From NCBI GenBank assembly GCA_041595355.1, contig JBFHKO010000048.1:1-13656 (forward strand): DNA of 13,656 nt, given 5' to 3'. Shown here piece by piece: positions 1 through 8,151 of the stretch. This DNA comes from JBFHKO01 sp041595355. Lineage in GTDB: Bacteria > Pseudomonadota > Gammaproteobacteria > Enterobacterales > Aeromonadaceae. The translations under genes and the position numbers were made by a program. Numbering within the stretch: the stretch's first letter is position 1; each line of letters opens with the position of its first letter. The notes under the pieces were generated by a model. That model was not told the DNA's origin. It saw nothing but the letters and a program-made list of their open reading frames with translations, and did not search any database.

Positions 1-716
1 CGCCGGTTGGGCAGCCCGGTCAGCGGATCATGGCGCGCCTGATGGTGCAACACCTGCTGCTGAGCCATCTCCTGGCTGATATCCTCCCCCAGGATGACCA
101 GCCGCAACGGCTGACCGCCGCCATCCAGTATCGGATAAAGATGCAGCCGCACCCAGATGAACGGTTCATCACTACGACGCACCCGGCACTCGAGGCTGAT
201 CTCCCGGCCATCACGAATGGCGCTCCTCATTTGTTTCAGCAGCTGTCGCCGCTCGCCGACGGGAATGGCGCGCAACCAATCGAAGCGCTGGGCCAGCAAG
301 CTGTCCGGACGCCGGTGCCACAGCGTGGCGTAACCGGGGGCCACATAGCTGAAGCGTTGCTTGCGCAGATCATAGACGGCAAACACCTCGCGAATGCGTT
401 CCGTCATTTCGCGAAACTGCTGCTTGTTATCCTTGAGGCGCTGCATGATGCGGTGGGTCGCCTGCAGATGACTGCGAGTCAGCAGGAACAGCAGGCTGCC
501 GGTCATCAGCACAAACAACACCCCCTTCCAGGGTTGCAGAGCCTCGGCCAGGGCCTTCTCGGGCACCAGCCAGACCAGCAGCTGATCGCTGAACATCACC
601 CAGGCAAAACCGAACAGCACATAGGGCAGACAGACGGTGCGCACCGACAACCAGGCACGCCTGCGGGATGGGAGAATTGCACTCTCCGGGTACTCGATGC
701 GTGATGCCTCATCCAT
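1..716 (-). CDS. Membrane-anchored PAS-GGDEF signalling protein (N-terminal part)
   Basis: Partial gene reading out of the left edge; 238 codons are visible. Residues about 27-50 and 63-80 form two hydrophobic segments flanked by charged residues, giving a short membrane-hairpin anchor. A PAS/PAC fold follows at about 109-215 (tail around VILGEDIS). After a short linker the motif HDPLTGLPNR, the classic start of a GGDEF domain, lies at the window edge. The GGDEF signature and any EAL domain are outside the window, so cyclase or phosphodiesterase activity cannot be judged. By family it should make or break cyclic di-GMP at the inner membrane in response to a PAS-sensed signal. The ATG at 716 is the first Met upstream of the first membrane segment; an AAGGA lies 12 bases upstream, rather far. 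It is probably transcribed separately from gcvP, because a terminator-like hairpin and about 210 bp separate them. Confidence 0.88.
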   Translation of the reverse strand, partial: MDEASRIEYPESAILPSRRRAWLSVRTVCLPYVLFGFAWVMFSDQLLVWLVPEKALAEALQPWKGVLFVLMTGSLLFLLTRSHLQATHRIMQRLKDNKQQFREMTERIREVFAVYDLRKQRFSYVAPGYATLWHRRPDSLLAQRFDWLRAIPVGERRQLLKQMRSAIRDGREISLECRVRRSDEPFIWVRLHLYPILDGGGQPLRLVILGEDISQEMAQQQVLHHQARHDPLTGLPNR

Positions 717-733
717 GAGGAGATGGGTTCCTT

Positions 734-840
734 ATTTCAACCAGCGCGTGACAACGCGCCATCATGACGCCCCGCCCCTTGCCGCCGCATGCGGCGACAA
801 CCTGGGCCGCATGGAACGTCGCACACTAGGACTCAGTGTG
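734..840. other. Inverted-repeat cluster upstream of the PAS-GGDEF gene
   Basis: Three short perfect inverted repeats sit between gcvP and the PAS-GGDEF gene. GCGCGT/ACGCGC with a 4-base gap is at 734-749. The 14-bp palindrome CGCCGCATGCGGCG is at 783-796. CACACT/AGTGTG with a 7-base gap is at 822-840. None is followed by a T-run, so they are not obvious terminators. The last has the size and spacing of a dimeric repressor operator. No convincing sigma-70 promoter was seen here. A role in controlling the downstream gene is inference only. Confidence 0.4.
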
Positions 841-874
841 ACACGCCCGCAGCCCAACGCCCACTTGGCGAGCG

Positions 875-906
875 AAAAAAGTGAAGCCGGTCCCACCGGG
901 ACCCGG
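875..906 (-). terminator. Probable terminator of the gcv operon
   Basis: On the minus strand, about 23 bases after the gcvP stop, GGTCCC-GGT-GGGACC forms a 6-bp hairpin with flanking CC/GG that can extend it past a one-base bulge. It is followed after six bases by TTTTTT (complement of 875-880). The gap before the T-run is longer than ideal, but position and orientation fit termination after gcvP. Confidence 0.6.
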
Positions 907-928
907 TATGCCGCATTGCGCCGGCGCC

Positions 929-3793
929 TCAGGCAGGGGCACCCGGCGGCCCAAGGCCGCAGCAGAGATGGCGATCGCCATACACCTCATCCAGGCGGTT
1001 TACCGTGGGCCAGAACTTGTTTTGGCGCACGAATTCGGTGGGGAAAAACGCCGTTTGCCGCGCATAGGGGCGTTGCCACTCGGCCAGCAGATCGGCCTGG
1101 GTGTGGGGAGCCCGCACCAGCGGATTGTCATCCGCCGGCCAGTGTCCCTGCTCGACCCGGGCAATCTCCTCGCGGATGGCCAGCATGGCCTCGATGAAAC
1201 GGTCCAGCTCCACCTTCGACTCCGACTCGGTCGGTTCTATCATCAGGGTTCCCGGCACCGGAAAGCCAATGGTCGGCGCATGAAAACCATAATCCATCAA
1301 CCGCTTGGCCACATCCACCTCGGTGATGCCACAGGCTGCCCGGATGGGACGCACATCAACGATACACTCATGAGCCACTCGCCCATGAGGGCCGCGATAC
1401 AGCACCGGGTAGTGCCCGGACAGGCGGGCAGCCACATAATTGGCATTCAGCAGGGCGATCCGGGTGGCCTGCCTGAGACCGTCGTCCCCCAGCATCGCCA
1501 GGTACATCCAGCTGATGGGCAACAGACTGGCCGAGCCGAAGGGGGCCGCCGCCACGGCGGGATTATGCTGCCCCGGCCGGCCATCGCGCACCAGCAGGTG
1601 ACCGGGAACATGGGCCGCCAGATGCGCCCGTACGCCGATGGGACCCATGCCCGGCCCGCCGCCGCCATGAGGAATGGCAAAGGTTTTGTGCAAATTGAAG
1701 TGCGACACATCGGCGCCCAGCCAGGCGGGCGTGCTGAGGCCCACCAGGGCATTGAGATTGGCGCCATCCAGGTATACCTGCCCCCCCGCGGCATGCACCT
1801 CGGCGCAGATGGCAAGGATGTCCGCTTCGAACACCCCGTGCGTAGAGGGATAGGTGACCATCAGGCAAGCCAGTCGCTCCCCGGCGGCGGCGATGCAGGC
1901 CGTCAACGCCTGCCTGTCGATGTTACCCTGGCGGTCGCAGCTCACCGTCACCACCTGCAATCCGGCCATCCGGGCAGACGCGGGATTGGTGCCATGAGCC
2001 GAACTCGGGATCAGGCAGACATCCCGCTGCGCCTGTCCCTCGGCCGCCAGATAACGGCGGATGCTCAGCAGCCCGGCATACTCTCCCTGGGCGCCGGAAT
2101 TGGGCTGCAGGCACAGGCTCTGAAAGCCGCTGAGCTGACACAGCCAGCGCTGCAGATCGGCCTGCAGCTGCTGATAGCCGGCAGCCTGCGTCAGCGGCAC
2201 GAACGGATGCAAGGCGGCAAATTCCGGCCAGGAGAGCGGCAGCAGCGCCGAGCTGGCATTCAGCTTCATGGTACAGGAGCCCAGCGGAATCATGCCGTAG
2301 TCGAGCGCCATATCCTTGCGCTCCAGACGGCGGATGTAGCGCAGCAGCTCGGTCTCCGTGTGGTATTGCCGGAACACAGGTTGGGTCAGGATGGGAGTCT
2401 GACGCCGCAGGCGGGCGGGAATGCCTTCTTCGGCCGGGGAGGCCAGCAGCAGCGCCTCGCTGATCGGGCAATCCAGGATGACGGCGGCCAGCCGGGCTAC
2501 CTCGGCAAGGGTGGTGGTTTCGTCGAGAGAGACGCCAATGGCATCCGGCAGATCTCGACGCACATTGATGCCCGCGGCCTCGGCCCGCACCAGTATGGCC
2601 TCCTTGTCGGGGGCCACCAGCGTCAGGGTATCGAACCAGCTGTCATGCCACAGCTGCCGTCCGCCAGCGCGCAGCTGCGCGGCCAGACGACTGGTCAGCT
2701 CCTGCACCCGCCCGGCAATGCGTGCCAGCCCCTCGGGGCCATGATACACCGCATAGAAGCTGGCCAGATTGGCCAGCAGCACCTGGGCGGTACAAATATT
2801 GGAATTGGCCTTCTCGCGGCGAATATGCTGCTCCCGGGTCTGCAGTGCCATGCGCAGGGCCGGCTGACCGCGTACATCCCGGCTGACACCGATGAGGCGC
2901 CCCGGCACGGCGCGCCGGAATGCCTCCCGAGTGGCGAAGTAGGCGGCATGCGGGCCGCCGTACCCCATCGGCACGCCAAAGCGCTGGCTGCTGCCCACCA
3001 CCACATCGGCCCCCAGCTCTCCCGGCGGGGTCAGCAGCACCAGCGCCAGCGGATCGGCGGCCACGCAGACGATAGCCTGCCGTGCATGCAGCGCCGTCAT
3101 TAGCGGGCCCAGATCGTGGATGGCCCCGGTGGTGGCCGGATACTGCAACAGGGCGCCAAACACCGGCTGTTGCGCGGCCATGTGCGCCGGCCCCTGACAG
3201 AGATGCACCCCCAGATAACGGGCTCGCTCGCGCACCACCTCCAGGGTCTGGGGATGCAGATCCTCGGCAACGAAGAAACAGGAACAGGCCTCGAGGGCAC
3301 TGACCCGCCGCGCCAGCGCCATGGCCTCGGCGGCCGCGGTCGCCTCATCCAGCAGCGAGGCATTGGCCAGCGGCAAGCCGGTCAGATCCATCACCAGTTG
3401 CTGGAAATTGAGCAACGCTTCCAGCCGCCCCTGGGCGAGCTCCGGCTGATAGGGCGTATAGGCGCTGTACCAGGCCGGGTTTTCCAGCACGTTGCGCCGG
3501 ATCACCGTCGGCAGCCAGGTGTCGTGATACCCCATACCGATATAACTGCGATACAGCCGATTCTGGCTGGCCAGGGCGCGCAGATCGGCCAATGCCTGCT
3601 GCTCACTGCGCGCCGGCCCCACGCCCAGCGTTGTCTCATGACGCAGGTCGGCCGGCAGCGCCTGTGCCACCAACGCCTCGAGCGAGTCAAGCCCCAGGCT
3701 GGCCAGCATTGCCTGCTGCGCCTGGAGGTCGGAGCCCAGGTGACGGGCCGGATAATCGCCCTCGGCGGGCGGTTCCAACGGCGTCGAGTGCAT
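929..3793 (-). CDS. gcvP: Glycine dehydrogenase (decarboxylating), P protein of the glycine cleavage system
   Basis: The pyridoxal-phosphate P protein decarboxylates glycine and passes the aminomethyl group to the lipoyl arm of GcvH. The 954 residues match the full length of the fused proteobacterial type. The cofactor lysine is in HKTFAIPHGGGGPGMGP near residue 703, with the usual glycine-rich stretch after it. The N-terminal half contains YHDTWLPTVIRRN and AYTPYQPELAQGRLE, and the C terminus keeps FWPTVNRLDEVYGDR. Two in-frame ATGs are possible. The one at 3793 has GGAG nine bases upstream. The one at 3802 has GGAG directly against it, so 3793 is preferred; using 3802 adds three residues (957 aa, the E. 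coli length, lysine at 706). It lies 23-32 bases after gcvH and is the last gene of gcvTHP. No frameshift was seen. Confidence 0.97.
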   Translation of the reverse strand: MHSTPLEPPAEGDYPARHLGSDLQAQQAMLASLGLDSLEALVAQALPADLRHETTLGVGPARSEQQALADLRALASQNRLYRSYIGMGYHDTWLPTVIRRNVLENPAWYSAYTPYQPELAQGRLEALLNFQQLVMDLTGLPLANASLLDEATAAAEAMALARRVSALEACSCFFVAEDLHPQTLEVVRERARYLGVHLCQGPAHMAAQQPVFGALLQYPATTGAIHDLGPLMTALHARQAIVCVAADPLALVLLTPPGELGADVVVGSSQRFGVPMGYGGPHAAYFATREAFRRAVPGRLIGVSRDVRGQPALRMALQTREQHIRREKANSNICTAQVLLANLASFYAVYHGPEGLARIAGRVQELTSRLAAQLRAGGRQLWHDSWFDTLTLVAPDKEAILVRAEAAGINVRRDLPDAIGVSLDETTTLAEVARLAAVILDCPISEALLLASPAEEGIPARLRRQTPILTQPVFRQYHTETELLRYIRRLERKDMALDYGMIPLGSCTMKLNASSALLPLSWPEFAALHPFVPLTQAAGYQQLQADLQRWLCQLSGFQSLCLQPNSGAQGEYAGLLSIRRYLAAEGQAQRDVCLIPSSAHGTNPASARMAGLQVVTVSCDRQGNIDRQALTACIAAAGERLACLMVTYPSTHGVFEADILAICAEVHAAGGQVYLDGANLNALVGLSTPAWLGADVSHFNLHKTFAIPHGGGGPGMGPIGVRAHLAAHVPGHLLVRDGRPGQHNPAVAAAPFGSASLLPISWMYLAMLGDDGLRQATRIALLNANYVAARLSGHYPVLYRGPHGRVAHECIVDVRPIRAACGITEVDVAKRLMDYGFHAPTIGFPVPGTLMIEPTESESKVELDRFIEAMLAIREEIARVEQGHWPADDNPLVRAPHTQADLLAEWQRPYARQTAFFPTEFVRQNKFWPTVNRLDEVYGDRHLCCGLGPPGAPA

Positions 3794-3825
3794 GATACTC
3801 ATCTCCGCTTGGGGGCGACTATGGC

Positions 3826-4224
3826 TCAGTCGGACTCGGCGTCCAGCAGTGCCCGGTAAGCCTCCGCATCCAGCAACGCCTCCAGTTCCGAGTCCTCAGT
3901 CAAGCGCACACGAAACAACCAGCCACCGCCGTAGGGATCGCGATTGATCAGCTCCGGCTGCTTTTCCAGCTCCTCATTGATGGCCGTCACCTCACCGGCC
4001 ACCGGCATGTAGACATCCGATGCGGCCTTGACCGACTCGGCCACCGCGCAATCATCACCGACATCCAGCCTGCGCCCCACAAGAGGCAGCTCGACGAACA
4101 CCATGTCCCCCAACAATTGCTGGGCATGCTCAGTGATGCCAATCACGGCCTCCTGCTCGCCCTCCCGCCGCAGCCATTCATGGGAGGCGGTGTAATAGAG
4201 CTCGCTGGGAATATGACGTTTCAT
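3826..4224 (-). CDS. gcvH: Glycine cleavage system H protein (lipoyl carrier)
   Basis: A lipoyl carrier of 132 residues that shuttles the aminomethyl intermediate from GcvP to GcvT and is then reoxidised by lipoamide dehydrogenase (L protein, not in this window). The lipoylation site is the lysine in ESVKAASDVY, residue 66, in the usual hairpin context. LYYTASHEWLRR near the N terminus and ELINRDPYGGGWLFRV further on are typical of the family. The start ATG overlaps the gcvT stop as ATGA, with AGGAG about seven bases upstream inside gcvT. This indicates translational coupling in one gcvT-gcvH-gcvP operon. Length and residues are normal. Confidence 0.97.
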   Translation of the reverse strand: MKRHIPSELYYTASHEWLRREGEQEAVIGITEHAQQLLGDMVFVELPLVGRRLDVGDDCAVAESVKAASDVYMPVAGEVTAINEELEKQPELINRDPYGGGWLFRVRLTEDSELEALLDAEAYRALLDAESD

Positions 4225-5318
4225 GTTGCACTCCTCTGTTGGATGATGGAGTGGCCATGGCGAACAAACGCCGGTTTGACCACCCGTACCGGCAGTCGCT
4301 GGCCGCGCAACAGCACCTCGGCCCGATCGCCGAGGGCCGGATCAACCCGGGCCAGGGCGATGCCCTGCCCCAGGGTCGGCGAAAAACTGCCCGATGTGAT
4401 CTGGCCGCAGGCCGACTCGCCTCCCGGCGCAAACACCGCCAGACCGGCGCGCAGCACACCGCGCCCTTCCAGCAGCAAGCCCACCAGCTCGGCGGTGGGC
4501 GGCAGGTTACGCACGCGCTCCAGCGCCTCCCGACCGATGAAATGGCGCGTATCGGGCTCCCATGCCAGGGTCCAGCCCAGGTTGGCGGCCAGCGGCGAGA
4601 TCTGCTCGTCCATCTCCTGGCCGTAGAGCGCCAGGCCGGCCTCCAGACGCAGGGTATCCCGGGCGCCGAGACCACAGGGTGGCACCCCCTGCGCCAGCAG
4701 AGCATGCCACAGGGCCGGCGCCTCGCGGCCGGGCAGCAATATTTCGTAACCGGCCTCGCCGGTGTAGCCGGTGGTGGCGACAAACCAGCTGCCCAGAGGA
4801 CAACCGCTGAAAGGTGGCAGCGCCGGCAGCGCATTACCCAGCAGCCTGGCCAACTGCCGCCCTGCCGCGGGGCCCTGCAGGGCCAACAGTGCCAGATCGG
4901 TCCGCGTGCACAGGGTCACCTCGACGTTGGCCGCCTGCTGCTGCAGCCAGCTCATGACGCGCTCACGGGTCGCCGCATTGCTCACCAGGCGGTAATGCTG
5001 CGCCGCCAGATAGTAGGTAATGAGATCGTCGATGACGCCGCCGCCCGGATTGAGCATGACCCCGTACTGGGCCTGCCCCGGGCGCGTCAGACGGGCGACA
5101 TCATTGGCCAGCAGCTGGCGCAAGAAGCGTTCGGCATCGGAGCCGGTCACCTCCAGCACCTGCATGTGGGAGACATCGAAGAGTCCGCAGGCCTGACGCA
5201 CGGCCTGATGTTCGGCCAGCTGTGAGCCGTAATGCAACGGCATCTGCCAGCCGTGAAAATCCACCATGCGCGCCCCCAGAGCCAGGTGGCTGGCATAGAG
5301 CGGCGTCTGTTTGCTCAT
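4221..5318 (-). CDS. gcvT: Aminomethyltransferase, T protein of the glycine cleavage system
   Basis: Transfers the methylene carbon from aminomethyl-lipoyl GcvH to tetrahydrofolate, giving 5,10-methylene-THF and ammonia. The protein has 365 residues (E. coli 364). It begins MSKQTPLY, followed by GARMVDFHGWQMPLHYGSQ, nearly the same as the E. coli N terminus. The folate-site region FDVSHM is at about 48-52, and the conserved acidic pair in GGGVIDDLITYY is at 97-98. An ATG three bases earlier (5321) is also in frame, but AGGAG lies six bases from 5318 and only three from 5321, and 5318 aligns with the family start. It is first in the gcv operon and preceded by about 257 bp of structured leader after ubiI. 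It could be read from its own promoter or from ubiI; I saw no clear promoter. Confidence 0.97.
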   Translation of the reverse strand: MSKQTPLYASHLALGARMVDFHGWQMPLHYGSQLAEHQAVRQACGLFDVSHMQVLEVTGSDAERFLRQLLANDVARLTRPGQAQYGVMLNPGGGVIDDLITYYLAAQHYRLVSNAATRERVMSWLQQQAANVEVTLCTRTDLALLALQGPAAGRQLARLLGNALPALPPFSGCPLGSWFVATTGYTGEAGYEILLPGREAPALWHALLAQGVPPCGLGARDTLRLEAGLALYGQEMDEQISPLAANLGWTLAWEPDTRHFIGREALERVRNLPPTAELVGLLLEGRGVLRAGLAVFAPGGESACGQITSGSFSPTLGQGIALARVDPALGDRAEVLLRGQRLPVRVVKPAFVRHGHSIIQQRSAT

Positions 5319-5365
5319 CATCGGCTCCTGGCATGTCGCGCCTCAGACCGACAGCGAGCCTGATG

Positions 5366-5398
5366 GCCAACGGAAAAGGCCCACGGGGGCCCGTTGGC
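5366..5398 (-). promoter_or_regulatory. Nested hairpin (possible attenuator) in the gcvT leader
   Basis: About 48 bases upstream of gcvT, read on the minus strand, GCCAACGG and CCGTTGGC form an 8-bp perfect outer stem. Inside it GGCCC-CCGT-GGGCC forms a second hairpin followed directly by TTTT. The inner hairpin plus T-run resembles a weak intrinsic terminator, and the outer stem would compete with it for one base pair only. It could end part of the ubiI transcript, or act as an attenuator for gcvTHP. The T-run has only four residues, so this is tentative. Confidence 0.45.
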
Positions 5399-5504
5399 TA
5401 TGAGTGTGGCAGCGGCTGGCGGATTTGGAACCTGTTTGCCCCGCTTTTGCGAAGGCAGACAACAAAGCGCGGCGCCTCATGGCGGCAGAGGCGCTGACGA
5501 GGAG

Positions 5505-5553
5505 GGCATTCCGGCCGGCACCGGCATGCCGGACAGGGCCCGCCTGCGGGCCC
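5505..5553. repeat. GC-rich palindrome cluster after ubiI
   Basis: Just past the ubiI stop there is a perfect 8-bp stem GGGCCCGC/GCGGGCCC (5536-5553). A 12-bp palindrome CCGGCATGCCGG (5521-5532) and CCGGCCGG (5511-5518) follow, enclosed by GGCAT/ATGCC (5505-5530). No T-run follows on either strand. The cluster may stabilise the 3' end of the ubiHI mRNA or be a REP-like element. Only one copy is visible in the window. Confidence 0.5.
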
Positions 5554-5575
5554 GGACCACCATGATAACGCTGGC

Positions 5576-6766
5576 TCAGCGCGCCGCTTCGAAGCCGGAC
5601 CGATGCAACCCCATGGCCTGAGCGACAAGCTGATGTTTCAGCGGGGCACAGTGGCCGAGCAGCTCCATGCCGACGCCGCGCAGCAGTCGCTGCGCCGGGT
5701 GGGCACCGGCAAACAGCCGCTTGATGGCCTCCATGGCCGCCAGCATCTGCGCCGCCTCGGCCTTGCGCCGCCGCTCCCAGGGACGCAGATTGGCAAGCAG
5801 GCCCGGGTCCCGACCGGCTTGCTGCAGGGCGCACAGCTGCGCCACCAGGCCCTCGGCATCCATCAACCCGAGATTGGCCCCCTGCCCCGCCAGGGGATGC
5901 ACCGTATGGGCGGCGTCGCCCACCAGCACCAGACGTTCACGGGCAAAGTCGCGGGCAAAACGCGCTTGCAGCGGCAGCAGCTGCCGCGGCCCTTCCAGAC
6001 GGCACAATCCCAGCCGGGCATCGAAGGCACAGGTCAGCGCCTTGTTGAAGCGGGCATCGTCTGCCGCCAGCAGGGCCTCGCCCCGTTCGGGCGGCAACGA
6101 CCAGACAATGGAGCAGAGGTCCGGCTGCCACAGCGGCAACAGGGCCAGAGGCCCCTCGGGCGTGAATATCTGGCGCGCGCAGTCGCCATGGGGCTCCGCA
6201 GTGCGCACCTTGGCCACCAGGGCACTGTGGCCATAATCCCACCTGGTCAGCGGAATATCGAACTGCTGCCGCAGCCAGGAGTGGGCACCGTCGGCGGCCA
6301 CCAGCAACGAGCAGAGCACTGGCGTGCCATCATCCAGCAGCAGCAGGGCGCCCTTGGCATTGACCGACACCCGCTCGATGCCGGCCGGGCACAGGCGACT
6401 GACCGCCGATCCCTCCAGGCTGGCCCAAAGTGCCTGCTGCACCACCCGGTTCTCGACGATATGCCCCAGCTCGGGCTGCATCACGCTGGCCGCATCAAAT
6501 TCGAGGCGCGCAAAGCCATCCTTCTCCCACACCTCCATGTGCCGGTAAGGCTGAGCCCGCTGAATATGCGCCCAGGCGCCCAGGCGCGCCAGAAAACGCT
6601 GGCTGGCCAGATTGAGGGCGCTGACCCTGGGCTCCGCCTCGGGGGAGACCGGTGTCGGGACCTGACGCTCCAGCAGCGCCACGCTCAGGCCCGAATCACG
6701 CAGCCCCGCCGCCACTGCCAGTCCTACCATGCCGGCGCCCACCACCACCACATCGAACATCTTCAT
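5576..6766 (-). CDS. ubiI: FAD-dependent ubiquinone biosynthesis hydroxylase, UbiI-type
   Basis: Class A flavoprotein monooxygenase of 396 residues. In E. coli the orthologue (formerly visC) hydroxylates C5 of the octaprenylphenol ring in ubiquinone synthesis, within a cytosolic Ubi complex. The FAD dinucleotide motif GAGMVG is at residues 10-15. The DG motif is in VAADGAHSWLRQQF, and the GD motif in LVGDAAHTVHPLAGQGANLGLMD. PRVSALN and WEKDGFARLEFD are typical of UbiI and separate it from UbiH. The ATG at 6766 overlaps the ubiH stop as ATGA, with AAGG seven bases upstream inside ubiH, so the two are translationally coupled. A second ATG lies two codons later. The position between ubiH and gcvT matches E. 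coli. UbiF is the alternative by family, but context favours UbiI. Confidence 0.92.
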   Translation of the reverse strand: MKMFDVVVVGAGMVGLAVAAGLRDSGLSVALLERQVPTPVSPEAEPRVSALNLASQRFLARLGAWAHIQRAQPYRHMEVWEKDGFARLEFDAASVMQPELGHIVENRVVQQALWASLEGSAVSRLCPAGIERVSVNAKGALLLLDDGTPVLCSLLVAADGAHSWLRQQFDIPLTRWDYGHSALVAKVRTAEPHGDCARQIFTPEGPLALLPLWQPDLCSIVWSLPPERGEALLAADDARFNKALTCAFDARLGLCRLEGPRQLLPLQARFARDFARERLVLVGDAAHTVHPLAGQGANLGLMDAEGLVAQLCALQQAGRDPGLLANLRPWERRRKAEAAQMLAAMEAIKRLFAGAHPAQRLLRGVGMELLGHCAPLKHQLVAQAMGLHRSGFEAAR

Positions 6767-7959
6767 CCCGTCACCTTCCCCATCGCCTGTTGCGCCAATT
6801 GCTGCTTGAGAAAACCACAGCGGTTCATGACCGCCAATCCCAGGTTACGCCCCAGCACCAGCGGCCAGGCTTCGCTGGCAAACAGCGTCGCCAGTGCCGA
6901 GGTGAGCCCGACACTGCGGGCTTGATCCGCGCGCCGCTGCTGCCAATACGCCTGCAGCAACCGGTAATCCCCCAGGTCCTGTCCCTGCTGCCAGGCACCT
7001 GCCAGCAGCCGACGCAGTGCCATCAGGTCCCGCAGCCCCAGATTGAACCCCTGCCCGGCCACCGGATGCAGCTGATGCGCGGCATTACCCAGCAACAGGC
7101 AGCGCTGGGCCAATGGCCGCTCGACCTGCTTCAAACTGAGGGGATAGGCATGGCGGGCACCGACCCGCACAAAGCGCCCGGCCCGATAGCCGAAACGCTG
7201 CTGCAGACGCGCCAGAAATGCGCTGTCATCCAGGGACATCAACGCCTCTATCTGGGGTTGCTGCACGGTCCAGACCAGCGAATAACGGGCCCCCGACAGC
7301 GGCAACAGGGCCAGGGGGCCACTGTCGGTGAAGCGCTCCCAGGCGCGCCCGGCATGGGGCCTGTCACTCTGAAGCGTGGCAATGAGTGCGCTCTGGCCAT
7401 AATCGAGCTGCTGTTGCTCCAACTTGAGCTGCTGGCGCACCCGCGACTCGGCGCCATCCGCTGCCACCAGCAGCGGGGCGGACAGTTCGCGCCCATCATC
7501 CAGTTGCACGCGCACCCGCTCCAGACCCGGCGCCACATGCTGCGGCGCCGCGGGGCAGAGGTAATCCAGCTGCGGGCAAGCCTGCAAGGCCTGATGCAGG
7601 CGGCGGCCGGCGGTTTCCAACTCGAGCACATAGCCGAGCGCCGGCAACCGGTATTCCGCGGCGCAGAGCGTCACCCGTCCAGGATGGCCTCGATCGCTGA
7701 CGTGAATGTCGGTGATGGCCGTGGCCTCGTCAGCCAGCCTTGACCAAAGGCCCAGGCTGGCCAGGGCTTCCTGACTGCCCTGAGCCAGGGCAATCGCCCG
7801 GGCATCGAAACCGGGATGATGCCCCCAGTCGGGCGTGCGGGCTTCCAGCAGCGCGATACGGGGCGCCTCGCCCCGGGCATTGCGCAGCCCCGCCAGCGCC
7901 AGCCCCAGACAGCTGCCCACCATGCCGCCGCCCACTACGATGATGTCAAAATCTTGCAT
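6763..7959 (-). CDS. ubiH: FAD-dependent 2-polyprenyl-6-methoxyphenol hydroxylase, UbiH
   Basis: Class A FAD monooxygenase of 398 residues, paralogous to its neighbour UbiI. In E. coli UbiH adds the hydroxyl at C1 of the ubiquinone ring. The dinucleotide-binding motif GGGMVG is at 10-15. GFDARAIALA near residue 50 is a UbiH hallmark, the DG motif is VAADGAESRVRQQ, and the late FAD motif reads LLGNAAHQLHPVAGQGFNLGLRD. The Asn in GNAA, where UbiI has GDAA, is as I recall it from UbiH proteins, so it is not a defect. A strong Shine-Dalgarno (GAGGAAGG) lies just upstream of the ATG at 7959. In E. coli pepP precedes ubiH closely; here about 190 bp of non-coding sequence and a small gene stand upstream instead. 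Confidence 0.94.
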   Translation of the reverse strand: MQDFDIIVVGGGMVGSCLGLALAGLRNARGEAPRIALLEARTPDWGHHPGFDARAIALAQGSQEALASLGLWSRLADEATAITDIHVSDRGHPGRVTLCAAEYRLPALGYVLELETAGRRLHQALQACPQLDYLCPAAPQHVAPGLERVRVQLDDGRELSAPLLVAADGAESRVRQQLKLEQQQLDYGQSALIATLQSDRPHAGRAWERFTDSGPLALLPLSGARYSLVWTVQQPQIEALMSLDDSAFLARLQQRFGYRAGRFVRVGARHAYPLSLKQVERPLAQRCLLLGNAAHQLHPVAGQGFNLGLRDLMALRRLLAGAWQQGQDLGDYRLLQAYWQQRRADQARSVGLTSALATLFASEAWPLVLGRNLGLAVMNRCGFLKQQLAQQAMGKVTG

Positions 7960-8020
7960 GCCTTCCTCGTGTTGCCGGCATCAGAGAGGCCACTACTATA
8001 CAACCACAGAAGGCGCACCG

Positions 8021-8061
8021 ACGAGAGACACCGCAGGAACAGGAGACGAGAGACGAGAGAC
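8021..8061. repeat. ACGAGAGAC purine-rich short repeat upstream of ubiH
   Basis: ACGAGAGAC occurs at 8021-8029, 8046-8054 and 8053-8061, the last two overlapping as a tandem heptamer ACGAGAG. On the minus strand this makes a pyrimidine-rich CTCTCGT tract about 60-100 bases upstream of the ubiH start, probably in its leader. The rest of 7960-8151 holds no gene. Confidence 0.6.
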
Positions 8062-8099
8062 AACAGAAGATAGGCGGCAACAAGCGCCGGCTGGACACC

Positions 8100-8132
8100 C
8101 CGGCATGCGCGACATCCGCAGACGCACGCCGG
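8100..8132 (-). other. Hairpin downstream of the arginine-rich small gene
   Basis: CCGGCATGCG (8100-8109) and CGCACGCCGG (8123-8132) are inverted repeats, 9 of 10 bases pairing, with a 13-base loop. On the minus strand the odd pair becomes G-U, which favours that direction. It starts about 20 bases after the stop of the small gene at 8152-8298. There is no T-run, so it may be a Rho-dependent end or an mRNA-stabilising structure rather than an intrinsic terminator. Confidence 0.4.
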
Positions 8133-8151
8133 AAGCAGACTGTGAATAACC

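Noticed and set aside
881..3103. 740-codon open frame on the plus strand
   Set aside because: It lies antisense to gcvP, is low-complexity in character (many Gly, Arg, His, Gln) and has no recognisable domain; a shadow caused by high GC.
5319..5575. Glycine riboswitch upstream of gcvT
   Set aside because: A GGGGCAAAC stretch looked suggestive, but the conserved GGGAGAG, CTCTCAGGC and paired aptamer arrangement are missing. An Rfam search would settle it.
5603..6925. 440-codon open frame on the plus strand
   Set aside because: Antisense to ubiI and part of ubiH; no family features, Gln/His/Arg-rich shadow.
6763..7959. Defective FAD motif in UbiH (GNAA instead of GDAA)
   Set aside because: Asn at this position is, to my knowledge, normal in UbiH, so it is not taken as a loss of function.
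8021..8061. CRISPR array
   Set aside because: The repeat is only 7-9 bp, partly overlapping, with no spacers of uniform length.
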